Of a stretch of DNA of 64,000 nucleotides, positions 16,851 to 26,332 are shown one piece after another. Numbering within the stretch: position 1 is the stretch's first letter; each line of letters begins with the position of its first letter. This stretch comes from Pseudomonadota bacterium (GTDB taxonomy: Bacteria; Pseudomonadota; Gammaproteobacteria; Steroidobacterales; Steroidobacteraceae), in NCBI GenBank assembly GCA_025355105.1, contig JANYAE010000006.1, positions 19,357-83,356 of the forward strand, read 5' to 3'. The position numbers and the translations under genes were made by a program. The notes under the pieces were generated by a model. That model was not told the DNA's origin, did no database searches, and saw only the letters and a list, made by a program, of their open reading frames with translations.

Positions 16851-18258
16851 CCGAGACGGTCTGGCTGAGCCAGCCGTTGACGCGTACCACGCGCGTCTCG
16901 TCGAGCGTGCCGACCGCCTGCTCGAGCGTCAGGACGTTGAGCACGTAGTCGTAGCGCGAGCGGGCGTAGTTGGTCTGCGCGTCGAACAGGCGCTGCCGTG
17001 CCAGCAGCACGTCGACCGCGGTGCGCGTGCCGACTTCGTAGCCGGCTTCGGTCGCGGCGAGCGCGGTCTTGCTCGACTCGACCGCCTGCTTGAGCGCCTG
17101 CACGCGCGAGATCTCGCTGATCACGCCGAGATAGGAATCGCGCGTCGAGCGCTCGGTGGCGCGCGCGGTGGTTTCGAGGTGCTCGCGTGCGGCGCGGTGG
17201 CGGTACACGGCCTCGCGGACCTTCGACGAGGCGTAGCCGCCGGAGTAGATCGGCACCGTCAGCTGCAGGGCGATCTGCCGGTCGTTGTTCCAGCTGTCGG
17301 CCGGAAACGCCAGCAGCTGGCCGAAGGTCGGGCTGCTCGGGTCCGGGTCGGTGTACGAGGTCGTCGCCGAGGTATTGACCCCCGAACGCCGCGCCACGAG
17401 ATCGAGCGTCGGCAGGTGGCCGGAGCGCGCCACGGAAATGTTCTCGCGCGCGATGTCCGCGGCGAGCCGCGCCGACGACAGCGCCAGGTTCTGGTCGAGC
17501 GCCGTCTTGACCCACTGGTCCTCGTTGACCGGATCCGGGTTCACGAGCGGCATGTCGTCGCCCGGCCGCGCCAGGTCGTCGAAGGCGTCGCCGGTGACTT
17601 CGCGGAGCTGGTCGCGGGTCGTGGCGAGCGTGCGCTTGGCGCCGATCACCGTCGCGATCGCCTGGTCATTGGCCGCCTTGGCCTCCTCGACGTCGGTGAT
17701 GGCGATCAGGCCAACCTCGAAGCGCTTCTGCGCCTGTTCGAGTTGCCGCGCGATCGCCTCGCGCGAGGCCTCCGCCGCGTCGAGCGTGTCGCGCGCGGCG
17801 AGCACGTTGAAGTACGCGGTCGCGGTGCGCACGATCAGGGTCTGCTGCGCGGCGCGGTAGTCCACCTCCGCCTGCGCGACCTGCACGTCCGCCTGCTTCA
17901 GCATCGCGAACTGGTCCCAGCGGAACAGCGTCTGCTTGAGCTGCAGGGCCCACTGCTTGGTGTCGCTCTTGTTGACCGTCGGCAGCAGCGTAAAGCCGGT
18001 GCTGGTGAAGTACGGCGAGGTCGAGGACAGCTCGTCGTGCGCGTAGGAGCCGGTACCGGTCAGCTGCGGCAGCAGCGACGACAGCGCCTGCGGGCGGGCT
18101 TCCAGTGACGCCATGTGGTTGGCCTCGGCCTCGCGCAGCTGCGGGTCGTTGCGCAGCGCGCGGTGGTAGACCTCGGTCAGGTCCGCCGCCGACGCCAGGC
18201 CGGGCAGGGCGAGCGCCGCCGCCGTGAGCAGTGCGGTCCGAAGCAGGGTCGATTTCAT
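16843..18258 (-). CDS. tolC: TolC family outer membrane channel protein
   Basis: A 471-residue outer-membrane efflux/type I secretion duct. It has a Sec signal (residues 1-24, ending ASA), begins ADLTEVYHRALRNDPQL as TolC proteins do, and contains two repeats of the outer-membrane efflux domain with long heptad-rich helices. The motifs QTLFRWDQ near 105, LTVPIYSGG near 320 and the C-terminal DVLLARQRLFDAQ region match the TolC rather than the NodT group. ATG 18258 is preceded by GAAGGGA. It lies downstream of pcm and a rhodanese gene on the same strand, a known gammaproteobacterial arrangement. Confidence 0.92.
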   Translation of the reverse strand: MKSTLLRTALLTAAALALPGLASAADLTEVYHRALRNDPQLREAEANHMASLEARPQALSSLLPQLTGTGSYAHDELSSTSPYFTSTGFTLLPTVNKSDTKQWALQLKQTLFRWDQFAMLKQADVQVAQAEVDYRAAQQTLIVRTATAYFNVLAARDTLDAAEASREAIARQLEQAQKRFEVGLIAITDVEEAKAANDQAIATVIGAKRTLATTRDQLREVTGDAFDDLARPGDDMPLVNPDPVNEDQWVKTALDQNLALSSARLAADIARENISVARSGHLPTLDLVARRSGVNTSATTSYTDPDPSSPTFGQLLAFPADSWNNDRQIALQLTVPIYSGGYASSKVREAVYRHRAAREHLETTARATERSTRDSYLGVISEISRVQALKQAVESSKTALAATEAGYEVGTRTAVDVLLARQRLFDAQTNYARSRYDYVLNVLTLEQAVGTLDETRVVRVNGWLSQTVSVK

Positions 18259-18361
18259 GCCGTCAGGTCCCTTCGTCTGGTGCGGCCGGCCGGAGGGTCG
18301 GGCGTGCCGGAACTCTATCGTTCCGGGCCGGGTGGCCCCAACGGCCGGTCGCGCAGGCCGA

Positions 18362-18682
18362 TCAGTATGTCGCAAGCGCCGGGTCTACGTCGCGCTGCCA
18401 GGCCAGTATGCCGCCGGTGAGGTTGGCGACCGACCGAAAGCCCTGTGCCTCGAGGTAGCGTGCGACCGCGAGGCTGCGGCCACCGGAGCGGCACAGCACG
18501 ACCACGTCGCGGCTGCGCTCGAGCTCGCCGAGCCGCGCCGGGAGGTCGTTCATCGGGATGTGCAAGCTCTCCGGCAGCCGCGCAATTTCCAGTTCCCAAG
18601 CCTCGCGGACGTCCAGCAGCAGGGTGCCCGGGCGGCCGGCGAAGGTCGCCACGAAATCCGCCGGAGTCAGCTCGCGGACCAT
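18362..18682 (-). CDS. Rhodanese-like domain protein
   Basis: Single-domain rhodanese of 106 residues. The active-site loop is CRSGGRS with the catalytic Cys64, and DVREAWE (24-30) and GFRSVANLTGGILAW (about 81-95) are typical. Such proteins carry sulfur as a cysteine persulfide; the physiological acceptor is not known. It starts 13 bp after pcm and ends 103 bp before tolC, so it is probably cotranscribed with pcm. Confidence 0.9.
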   Translation of the reverse strand: MVRELTPADFVATFAGRPGTLLLDVREAWELEIARLPESLHIPMNDLPARLGELERSRDVVVLCRSGGRSLAVARYLEAQGFRSVANLTGGILAWQRDVDPALATY

Positions 18683-18695
18683 CCCGCCGCCGGCC

Positions 18696-19346
18696 TCAGA
18701 ACACGAAGGCCGACGGCCGGCGGGCGTTGACGAGCGGGTCGATCACCGTCTCGAACAGGTCCACCTGAGCGAACTCGTGGTCACCACTGCGGGTCACGAG
18801 CCTGGCGGTCATCGGCTCGCCGGTCCCGACCACGACGAACAGTCGCCCGCCGACCTTGAGCCACTGCTCGTAGCGCCGGTCGTACTCCGGCAGCGAGCCG
18901 GTCAGCACCACGACGTCGTAGCGCTGGGGCGCCTGCCAGGAGGTGGCGTCGGTGGCGAGCACCCCGACGCCGGGGAAGCCGGCGGCACGCAGATTGTCGG
19001 TCGCTAGCGCGACGAGCTCGGCGTGGATCTCGAGCGAGGTGACCTGACCGCCGAGCGCGGCGAGGCACGCGGTCAGGCAGCCGCTGCCGGTGCCGACTTC
19101 GAGCACGCTCTCGCCGGGGCGGACCTCCAGCGCCTGCAGGATCCGGCCGTGGATCTTGGGTGCCAGCATCGATTGGCCGGCCGGCAGCGGAATCGCGGTG
19201 TCGGCGAAGGCAATGTCGCGGTAGCCGGGCGCCGCGAAGCGCTCGCGCGGGACGACCGCGAGGACCTCGAGCACCTCCGGATCAAGCACGTCCCAGGCCC
19301 GCACCTGCTGCTGGATCATCTGCTGTCGAGCGGCTTCGAAGTCCAT
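18696..19346 (-). CDS. pcm: Protein-L-isoaspartate O-methyltransferase family protein
   Basis: SAM-dependent methyltransferase of 216 residues in the PCMT family, which starts repair of isoaspartyl residues in aged proteins. SAM motif I is VLEVGTGSGCLTACLAALGG at 81-100, and the family segment IPLPAGQSMLAPKIHGRIL (52-70) corresponds to the substrate-site LPIGxGQTISxP motif, here modified. Start ATG 19346 fits the family N-terminus MDFEAAR; an in-frame ATG at 19373 is possible. In this gene order (pcm-rhodanese-tolC) the protein is often a divergent Pcm homologue, so repair activity is likely but not certain. Confidence 0.85.
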   Translation of the reverse strand: MDFEAARQQMIQQQVRAWDVLDPEVLEVLAVVPRERFAAPGYRDIAFADTAIPLPAGQSMLAPKIHGRILQALEVRPGESVLEVGTGSGCLTACLAALGGQVTSLEIHAELVALATDNLRAAGFPGVGVLATDATSWQAPQRYDVVVLTGSLPEYDRRYEQWLKVGGRLFVVVGTGEPMTARLVTRSGDHEFAQVDLFETVIDPLVNARRPSAFVF

Positions 19347-19487
19347 AGAAAATGCCGTGCTGGAGAGGCTCATGAGCTGAGCGTCGGGAGGCCCGGAGGT
19401 TACGGAGTTTCCGGCCGAGCGACAAGCGAGGAAGTCCCCTGGAATCGACAATTATGGTGAATCCGTCGGTCCGCTGCCAAGCCCTCC

Positions 19488-19510
19488 GGTATCCTCGGTA
19501 CGGGGATACC
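19488..19510. promoter_or_regulatory. Inverted repeat GGTATCC-9-GGATACC
   Basis: Seven-base perfect arms (19488-19494 and 19504-19510) around a nine-base spacer lie in the 240-bp divergent region between pcm and the GGDEF-EAL gene. No T-run follows, so an operator is as likely as a terminator. Position relative to a promoter cannot be fixed because no clear -10/-35 pair is seen. Confidence 0.3.
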
Positions 19511-19588
19511 TAACGACCGATCAGACGCTGGCGGCAATGACCGTCGCGCGATCGGACTTGGGGTCGCGGACGCGTTGGGAAGGATCCG

Positions 19589-21775
19589 TTGACCGTAATC
19601 GAAGCCGTCGCGCTTGCCGCGCTACTGGCCGCGGGCATCGCGGCGCTGACCGCTGTGCGGTCACGGCGTCACGTCCGGCGGATGGAAGCCGAGCTGAACG
19701 ATGTCCGTGCCGCGGCAGGGCGCGTCCGCGTGCTGCCGTCCGCGCCGCCTGAGGCCCCGTTTCACGAGCTCGCCGAGGCCGTCCACGAGGCGGTGCTGAT
19801 TCACGGCGAGCGGATCCTGCTCGCCAACGCCCGTTTCGCCGCGCTGCTCGGCAAGGCGCCTGAGGAGCTCGTCGGCCGGCACCTCGCGGAGCTGGTCCCG
19901 CCGGACTACGCCGAGCTCGTCGGCGACAATGTCCGACGCCGCCTGGCGGGCGAGCCGGCGGCCGAGCGCTACGAGGTGGAGGTCGCCGACCAGCACGGCC
20001 AGGTCACCCGGCTCGAGCTCGGCGGCACGATGGTCAAATACCGCGGCGCACCGGCCGTGCTGTTTACCGCCGTCGAGATGCTGGCCCGACCCGCGCGCGG
20101 CGACATCGGCCGCGGGCGGGCGCAGGCCACGATCGACTCGCTCGGCGACGGGCTGGTGACTACCGACAGCTACGGGCGCATCGACTTCATGAACCCCTCG
20201 GCCGAGCAGTTGCTCGGACGGGTGCTCGGCGAGGTCACCGGCCAGTCCTTCGCCGACGTCGTCACGGTGGTCGACGAGGCGGATCGGCGCGCGCTGACCG
20301 ATCCGGTGCGGCAGTGCCTGGCGTCGGGCGTGCGGGTCTCGCTCGGCCGACGCGCGGTGGTGCTGACGCGCGCCGACGGTGCGGAGCGCAGCATCGAGCT
20401 GACGGCCTCGCCGCTGGCCGGCGAGCGCGGCGAGACCGCCGGCGCCGTCGTGCTGCTGCACGACGTCACCGAGCTAAGGGGCATCGCCCGCCAGATGAGC
20501 TACCAGGCGAGCCACGACGCGCTCACCGGCCTGGTCAACCGCCGCGAGTTCGAGCGCCGCCTGCAGGACAGCCTCGAGCTCGCGCGAACCGCGGCCCAGA
20601 CCCACGTGCTCTGCTACCTCGACCTCGACCGCTTCAAAGCGGTCAACGACACCAGCGGCCACATGGCCGGCGACAACATGCTGCGCGAGGTCGCCGCGCT
20701 CGTGAAGGACGCGGTCCGCGACTCGGACACGGTGGCGCGCATCGGCGGCGACGAGTTCGCGATGCTGCTGGTCGGCTGCCCGCTCGAGAAGGCGATCCAG
20801 ATCACCGAGGACGTGTCGAGCGCGATCCGTGACTACCGCTTCGTCTGGAAGGACAAGATCTTCACGATCGGCGTCAGCATCGGGCTGGTCGAGATCGGCC
20901 GCGAGTCGAGCAGCATCGAGGACGTGATGTCGGCGGCCGATTCGGCCTGCTACGTCGCCAAGAGCCAGGGACAGGTGCATGTCTACTCGTCGCGCGACGA
21001 GGCGATGGCCCGCCAGCGCGGCGAGATCCACTGGCTGCAGCGTCTGCAGCACGCGCTGCGCGACGGCCGCTTCCTGCTGTACACGCAATCGATCGTCGCC
21101 TCGCCGTCCGGCAACGGCCGCGGCCCGGAAATGGAGGTGCTGGTGCGGCTCGCGGGCGAGGACGGTGCCGTTATCGCGCCGGGCGAGTTCCTGAAGTCTG
21201 CCGAGCGCTACCGGCTGATGTCGCTGGTCGACCGCTGGGTGGTCCAGACCGCGCTCGCCGCGCTCGGCCGCGGCGCGATCAAGCTCACCGCCGGCCGCAG
21301 CATGTCGCTGAACATCTCGGGCCAGACGCTCGGCGACGCGCAGTTCCTCGAGTTCGTCGTCGAGTGCCTTGACCGTACCGGCGTGCAGCCGGCGCAGGTC
21401 TGCTTCGAGGTCACCGAGGCCTCGGTGGTCGCGAACCTCGAGCATGCGCGACGCTTCATCGGCGTGTTGCACGGCATGGGCTGCACCTTCGCCCTGGACG
21501 ACTTCGGCAGCGGCCTCGGGTCCTTCGCCAACCTCAAGACGCTGGCGATGGACTACCTGAAGATCGACGGCGTCTACATGCGCAACCTCGCGCGCGACAC
21601 CGTCAACCAGGCGATGGTGTCGGCGATGATCAAGCTCGCCCGGACGCTCGACTTCAAGGTGATCGCCGAGCAGGTCGAGGACGCGGCGTCGCTTGAGGCG
21701 GCGCAGCGCATGGGCATCGACTTCATCCAGGGCTACGCGATCAGCCGGCCTGAGCCGTTGCAGGCTGCCGCCTGA
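19589..21775 (+). CDS. PAS-GGDEF-EAL protein (c-di-GMP cyclase/phosphodiesterase)
   Basis: A 728-residue signalling protein with one N-terminal membrane helix (residues 3-22), two PAS domains (about 55-160 and 175-300), a GGDEF domain and a C-terminal EAL domain. The cyclase site is intact (GGDEF at 386-390) and the inhibitory I-site RDSD lies five residues before it. In the EAL domain the signature reads EVL (516-518) instead of EAL, but the other metal and catalytic residues are there: LNIS, FEVTE, DDFGSG near 637, LKID, AEQVE and QGY. TTG 19589 has AAGGA six bases upstream. It could both make and degrade c-di-GMP; which dominates is not predictable. Confidence 0.92.
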   Translation: MTVIEAVALAALLAAGIAALTAVRSRRHVRRMEAELNDVRAAAGRVRVLPSAPPEAPFHELAEAVHEAVLIHGERILLANARFAALLGKAPEELVGRHLAELVPPDYAELVGDNVRRRLAGEPAAERYEVEVADQHGQVTRLELGGTMVKYRGAPAVLFTAVEMLARPARGDIGRGRAQATIDSLGDGLVTTDSYGRIDFMNPSAEQLLGRVLGEVTGQSFADVVTVVDEADRRALTDPVRQCLASGVRVSLGRRAVVLTRADGAERSIELTASPLAGERGETAGAVVLLHDVTELRGIARQMSYQASHDALTGLVNRREFERRLQDSLELARTAAQTHVLCYLDLDRFKAVNDTSGHMAGDNMLREVAALVKDAVRDSDTVARIGGDEFAMLLVGCPLEKAIQITEDVSSAIRDYRFVWKDKIFTIGVSIGLVEIGRESSSIEDVMSAADSACYVAKSQGQVHVYSSRDEAMARQRGEIHWLQRLQHALRDGRFLLYTQSIVASPSGNGRGPEMEVLVRLAGEDGAVIAPGEFLKSAERYRLMSLVDRWVVQTALAALGRGAIKLTAGRSMSLNISGQTLGDAQFLEFVVECLDRTGVQPAQVCFEVTEASVVANLEHARRFIGVLHGMGCTFALDDFGSGLGSFANLKTLAMDYLKIDGVYMRNLARDTVNQAMVSAMIKLARTLDFKVIAEQVEDAASLEAAQRMGIDFIQGYAISRPEPLQAAA

Positions 21776-21839
21776 CGGGCCGCCGCCGGCGGCGCCGGCT
21801 TCTGGCACACTCGGCCTTCCCGGTACCGGAGGCCTTGCC

Positions 21840-22319
21840 ATGATGACCGACCGTCGCCGTCCTGCCTGGCTGCCGTCCGCGGCCATCCTGACGCTGCTGC
21901 TGCCGCTGACCGCTGCGGCGGCCGAGCCGACGAAGAACACGGAGTTCCTGAACTCGCCGCAGGCGCTGGCCGCGGACCTGCCGTTTTCGCAGGCCGTGCG
22001 GCACGGCGACACGCTCTACCTGTCGGGCCAGATCGGCAGCTTGCCCGGCACGCGCACACTTGCAGCGGGCGGCCTGAAGGGCGAGGCGCAGCAGGCGCTC
22101 GAGAACATCCGCGCGACCCTGGAGGCGCACGGCCGCACGACGGCGGACCTGATGAAGTGCACCGTCATGCTCGCCGACATGGCCGACTGGCCGGCGTTCA
22201 ACGAGATCTGGCGGGCGTTCCTGAAGAAGCCATTCCCGGCGCGCAGTGCGTTCGGCACCAACGGCCTCGCGCTCGGCGCCCGCGTCGAGGTGGAGTGCAT
22301 CGCCGACGCCGGACGCTAG
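21840..22319 (+). CDS. Exported RidA family protein
   Basis: A 159-residue RidA/YjgF/YER057c family protein. RidA enzymes hydrolyse reactive enamine/imine intermediates. After a Sec-type signal (arginines at 5-7, hydrophobic 11-26, AAAA-E) comes the RidA fold: PFSQAVRHGDTLYLSGQIG, ALENIRATLEAHGRT, VMLADMADWPAFNEIW and the C-terminal GARVEVECIA, where the Arg corresponds to the conserved substrate-binding Arg. ATG 21840 has GGAGG eight bases upstream and a second ATG follows immediately. A periplasmic RidA is uncommon compared with the cytoplasmic type. It is followed 91 bp later by an exported M16 protease. Confidence 0.85.
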   Translation: MMTDRRRPAWLPSAAILTLLLPLTAAAAEPTKNTEFLNSPQALAADLPFSQAVRHGDTLYLSGQIGSLPGTRTLAAGGLKGEAQQALENIRATLEAHGRTTADLMKCTVMLADMADWPAFNEIWRAFLKKPFPARSAFGTNGLALGARVEVECIADAGR

Positions 22320-22410
22320 ATCGGCGTCGCGATCCCGGCCGACGCGGGTTCGACGCGGACTGATCGGCCGCGGTTTCGCGGCTTCCTTGACGCAGAACAA
22401 GGAGAGTTCG

Positions 22411-25230
22411 ATGGCGATCCGAATCAAGCGGTTGCTGTGCTGCTGGTCGCTGCTGGCTGCGGCGGCAGGATCGGCGGCCGGCGCTGCGGCGCCGCAAGCC
22501 GCGCCGGCGGCCAGTCCCGAGATCCGCTTCGAGAAGTTCACGCTGCCGAACGGGCTTGAAGTGATCCTGCACGAGGATCACCGCCTGCCGCTGGTCGCGG
22601 TCAACGTCTGGTACCACGTCGGCCCCGCCAGCGAGACGGCCGGGCGGACCGGGTTTGCGCACTTGTTCGAGCACATGATGTTCGAGGGCTCCAAGCACAT
22701 CGGCTCGAAAGCGCACTTCAAGTACCTGGAACGCGCCGGCGCCAATGACATCAACGGCACGACCGACTTCGACCGCACCAACTACTTCGAGACGCTGCCG
22801 TCAAACCAGCTCGAGCTGGCGCTGTGGCTCGAGAGCGACCGGATGGGCTATCTGCTCGACGGGATCGACGCCGAGAAGCTCACCAATCAGCGCGATGTCG
22901 TGCGCAACGAACGCCGCCAGAGCACCGAGGGAACGCCCTACGGCCTCGTCGAGGAGGCGCTGTTCCACGAACTGTTCCCCAAGGCGCACCCGTACTACGC
23001 GGCCGTGATCGGCTCGCACGCCGATATCGAGGCCGCGCGGCTCGACGACGTCCGCCAGTTCTCGCGCGACTACTACACGCCGAGCAATGCCAGCCTGGCC
23101 ATCGCCGGCGACTTCGACAGGCTGGCGACCCGCCGGCTCGTCGAGCGCTACTTCGGCACGATCCCCGCAGGTCCGAAGTTGGCGCCGCCGGCGGTGACCA
23201 CGCCGCGGATCACGATCGAGCGTCGCGCGGTGGTCGCCGACCAGATCGAGCTGCCGCGGATCTACATGGGCTGGATCATGGATCCGCTCTTTCAGCCGGG
23301 TGACGCCGAGACCGACCTGATCGCGCAGATCCTCGGCGGCGGCCGCTCCGGCCGCCTCTACAAGGCGCTGGTTCACGACCTGCAGATCGCGCAGGACGTG
23401 AGCCTGCAGAGCTACGGCCTGCAGTTCGGCTCGGTGCTCGAGCTGCAGGTGACGGCCAAGCGTGACGTTCCGCTCGCGCGTCTCGAGCGGGCCATCGACC
23501 GGGAACTCGAGCGCTTCTGCCGCGACGGCCCGACCGCCGCCGAGCTCGAGCGCGCCCGCAACCTGATCGAGACCCGCGCGCTCACGCAACTCGAACGGCT
23601 CGGCGGCTTCGGCGGCGCCGCCGACCAGCTCAACCGCTACAACCAGTTCGTGCACGACCCCGGCTTCCTCGCCAGGGACCTCGGGCGATACGACGCCGCC
23701 ACCGCCGCCACCGTCCGGCAGGTCGCCGCCACCAGGCTGCAGCCGACGGCCCGCGCGGTCGTCTATGGGGTGCCGGGCAAGAAGCAGATCGACGACCCGC
23801 CGCGAACCGCCGATGCGGCGGCGAGCGCCTCCGCGGATACGGGCGGTCGCATGGCCGAGGAGGCGTGGCGCACCACCGTGCCCGCCGCCGGGCCGGCGCC
23901 GGTGGTGCAGCTGCCGACGCCGCTGCGGTTCACGCTCGACAACGGCCTCAGCGTGATTCTCGCCGAGCAGCATGCGCTGCCGATCGTCGCGGCCAGCGTG
24001 GTCGCGCTCGCCGGCACGGGCGCCAATCCGGCGGCGCGCCCGGGCCTCGCGGCGTTCACGGCCGCCATGCTGCAGGAGGGCACGCGCAGTCGCTCTGCTG
24101 CCGCGCTGGCCGACGGCGCCGCGCAGGCCGGCGCCAGCCTCGGCACCCGTGCCGAACGCGACGCCGCGGTCGCGACGCTCACGGTGCTGAAAGGCAACGC
24201 CGATCGCGCGCTCGAACTGCTCGCCGACGTCGTCGAGCGGCCGCGCCTCGACGCCCGTGACGTCGAGCGCGTGCGGCGCTTGCGTGACGGCGAACTGGAG
24301 CAGGCGAAGAGCGAGCCGTCCGCTGTCAGCCGCGCGGCCTTGCTCGCGGCGCTCTACGGTACGAAGCATCCGTACGGCTACCCGGAGCAGGGCACGCGCG
24401 ACGCCAATGGCCGCGTTTCGGTCGGCGAGCTGCGGCGGTTTTGGCGCGAGCGCTACACGCCGGCGACGGCCGCGCTGGTGCTGGCCGGCGATCTCACCGT
24501 CGACGAGGCGCGCGCTCTAGCGATGCGCCGCTTCGGCTCGTGGCGCGCGCCGGCCGCGATTCCGGCGCCGCTGCCGACGGTCGGCTTCGAGCCGGGCGTC
24601 AGGGTCGTGCTGATCGATCAGCCCAATGCACCGCAGAGCTACATCCGCGCCGGGATGCCGGGCGTGGCTCGCTCGACGCCGGACTACGTGCCGCTTGAGG
24701 TGCTGAACAACGTGCTCGGCGGATTGTTCTCGAGCCGGATCAACATGAACCTGCGCGAGGAGCACGGCTACACGTACGGCGCCTTTTCGGTCTTCCACTA
24801 CACCCGCGGGCCCGGCTACTTCAATAGCGCAACCGCGATCCGCAGCGACGTTACGGCGCCGGGACTGCGGCAGATGCTGAGCGAGCTGGCACGGATCCAT
24901 ACGGTGCCGCCGAGCGCCGAGGAGCTCAAACTCGCGCAGGGGGCGTTCGCACAGTCGCTCGCCGGCTTGTTCGAGACCTCGGAGGTCACGTCGCGGACGG
25001 TTGCCGACCTGTTCGTCTACGGCCTGCCGAGCGCGTACTACGCGAGCCTGCCGGCGCAAGCCTATGCCGTGACCGCGGCCGAGATTCCGGCGCTCGCCGA
25101 CCGCTACCTCGACCGCGCGGCGCTGAAGATCGTCGTCGTCGGCGACCGCCAGCAGATCGAGGCCGGTATCGGTGAGATCGGCGTCGCGCCGATCGAGCAT
25201 CGCGACGCGGACGGAGGCCGCGTGCCCTGA
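22411..25230 (+). CDS. M16 family zinc metalloprotease (two-domain, exported)
   Basis: A 939-residue insulinase-family protease with a signal peptide (about residues 1-27, rich in Ala). The first M16 half carries the inverted zinc motif HLFEH at 84-88, with NERRQS and the downstream Glu-containing VEEALFHELFP segment in place; the second half (from about residue 505, TPLRFTLDNGLSVIL) lacks an HxxEH motif and would be the structural half, as usual in fused M16 proteins. ATG 22411 has AAGGAGAG upstream. It probably degrades peptides in the periplasm. An alternative is a PqqL-like enzyme. Confidence 0.92.
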   Translation: MAIRIKRLLCCWSLLAAAAGSAAGAAAPQAAPAASPEIRFEKFTLPNGLEVILHEDHRLPLVAVNVWYHVGPASETAGRTGFAHLFEHMMFEGSKHIGSKAHFKYLERAGANDINGTTDFDRTNYFETLPSNQLELALWLESDRMGYLLDGIDAEKLTNQRDVVRNERRQSTEGTPYGLVEEALFHELFPKAHPYYAAVIGSHADIEAARLDDVRQFSRDYYTPSNASLAIAGDFDRLATRRLVERYFGTIPAGPKLAPPAVTTPRITIERRAVVADQIELPRIYMGWIMDPLFQPGDAETDLIAQILGGGRSGRLYKALVHDLQIAQDVSLQSYGLQFGSVLELQVTAKRDVPLARLERAIDRELERFCRDGPTAAELERARNLIETRALTQLERLGGFGGAADQLNRYNQFVHDPGFLARDLGRYDAATAATVRQVAATRLQPTARAVVYGVPGKKQIDDPPRTADAAASASADTGGRMAEEAWRTTVPAAGPAPVVQLPTPLRFTLDNGLSVILAEQHALPIVAASVVALAGTGANPAARPGLAAFTAAMLQEGTRSRSAAALADGAAQAGASLGTRAERDAAVATLTVLKGNADRALELLADVVERPRLDARDVERVRRLRDGELEQAKSEPSAVSRAALLAALYGTKHPYGYPEQGTRDANGRVSVGELRRFWRERYTPATAALVLAGDLTVDEARALAMRRFGSWRAPAAIPAPLPTVGFEPGVRVVLIDQPNAPQSYIRAGMPGVARSTPDYVPLEVLNNVLGGLFSSRINMNLREEHGYTYGAFSVFHYTRGPGYFNSATAIRSDVTAPGLRQMLSELARIHTVPPSAEELKLAQGAFAQSLAGLFETSEVTSRTVADLFVYGLPSAYYASLPAQAYAVTAAEIPALADRYLDRAALKIVVVGDRQQIEAGIGEIGVAPIEHRDADGGRVP

Positions 25231-25283
25231 CCGATGTCCGTCCGCCGCTGCGGCGGGGGCGCTGCCGATCCGACGCCGCCGGC

Positions 25284-26147
25284 TCAGGCGCCGCCGGCCG
25301 GTTCGACGCCGTCGCGCCGTCGCTGGCGCGCCTCGGCCTCGCGGCGCTCGTCCTCGATCTGCTGCAGCACCGCGCCGACGTCGGCCGCGGTCTCGTCGTG
25401 AACGAAGCATCCGGTCAGCGCGCTCTCCGGTTCGAGAGTGCCGGCCTCGTAGCGCTGCCAGATCTCGTGCGCGTACTCGGTCGCGAGCAACTCGGGCGCC
25501 GCGCGCGCGAAGGTGGCGCGCATATTGTTGACGTCGCGCTCGAGCATGCGGAACGCGTTGTTGTTGCCGGCGGCGTTCACCGCCTGCGGCAGGTCGATGA
25601 TCACCGGACCGGCGGCATCGACCAGCACGTTGAAGTCCGACAGGTCGCCGTGTATCAGGCCGGCGCACAGCATGCGGACGATCTGGCGGATCATGAACGT
25701 GTGCCACTCGTGCGCCAGCGTCGCCGTCAGCTCCACGTCGTTGAGGCGCGGCGCGGGGTTGCCGTCCGGGTCGCGCACCAGTTCCATCAGCAGCACGCCG
25801 TCGAATACGCCGCGCGGCGCGGGCACGCGCACGCCGACGCCGGCGAGCCGGTAGAGCGCGTCGACCTCGGCGTTTTTCCACTCCGCTTCCTGGACGCTGC
25901 GGCCGTGCCGGCCGCGCTTGCCCTTGGCGCGGGCATCGCGGCTGCCGCGCGTCTTGCGGCCCTCCTGGTACTGCGCGAGCTTGTGGAAGCCGCGGTGCTC
26001 GGCCTCCTTGTAGACCTTGGCGCAGAGGATGTCGCCGCCGCTGCGGACGACGTAGACCGACGCCTCCTTGCCGCTCTTCAGCCGCTGCAGCACCTCGTCC
26101 ACGAGCCCGTCGTCGACGAGCGGCTGCAGGCCTTTGGGGATCTTCAT
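25284..26147 (-). CDS. RIO1-type serine protein kinase
   Basis: A 287-residue RIO kinase. Kinase marks are SGKEASVYVVRSGG in the ATP site (25-38) with CAKVYK, the catalytic loop LIHGDLSDFNVLVD near 162-175, and the metal-binding IIDLPQAV near 181. These match RIO kinases rather than other protein kinases; no N-terminal winged helix is present, as in bacterial members. In bacteria the targets are unknown. It is transcribed towards the M16 protease, 53 bp apart, and sits downstream of no obvious partner. Confidence 0.9.
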   Translation of the reverse strand: MKIPKGLQPLVDDGLVDEVLQRLKSGKEASVYVVRSGGDILCAKVYKEAEHRGFHKLAQYQEGRKTRGSRDARAKGKRGRHGRSVQEAEWKNAEVDALYRLAGVGVRVPAPRGVFDGVLLMELVRDPDGNPAPRLNDVELTATLAHEWHTFMIRQIVRMLCAGLIHGDLSDFNVLVDAAGPVIIDLPQAVNAAGNNNAFRMLERDVNNMRATFARAAPELLATEYAHEIWQRYEAGTLEPESALTGCFVHDETAADVGAVLQQIEDERREAEARQRRRDGVEPAGGA

Positions 26148-26332
26148 GGGGCAGGCAAACTCATGGCGGGCGGCACGGGGCGAAGAGGTAGATGAGGCCG
26201 GCCGCGCGCGGTTCCCGTGCGGCCGCCGCGCAGCGCGCCCGGTGCGGCCGCGCGAGCGGGATGCAGTGAGGGGCGGCGGACGGGGTCAGGCCGCAGTGTA
26301 GAGGGAATCCCGGCCGGCCGCCGCGCTGAAGC

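Noticed and set aside
16514..17515. Minus-strand 333-codon frame across the waaA-tolC junction
   Set aside because: Overlaps two certain genes in a third frame; composition is shadow-like.
19488..19510. Inverted repeat as a rho-independent terminator
   Set aside because: No T-run on either side and it lies between divergent starts, not after a gene; kept only as a possible operator.
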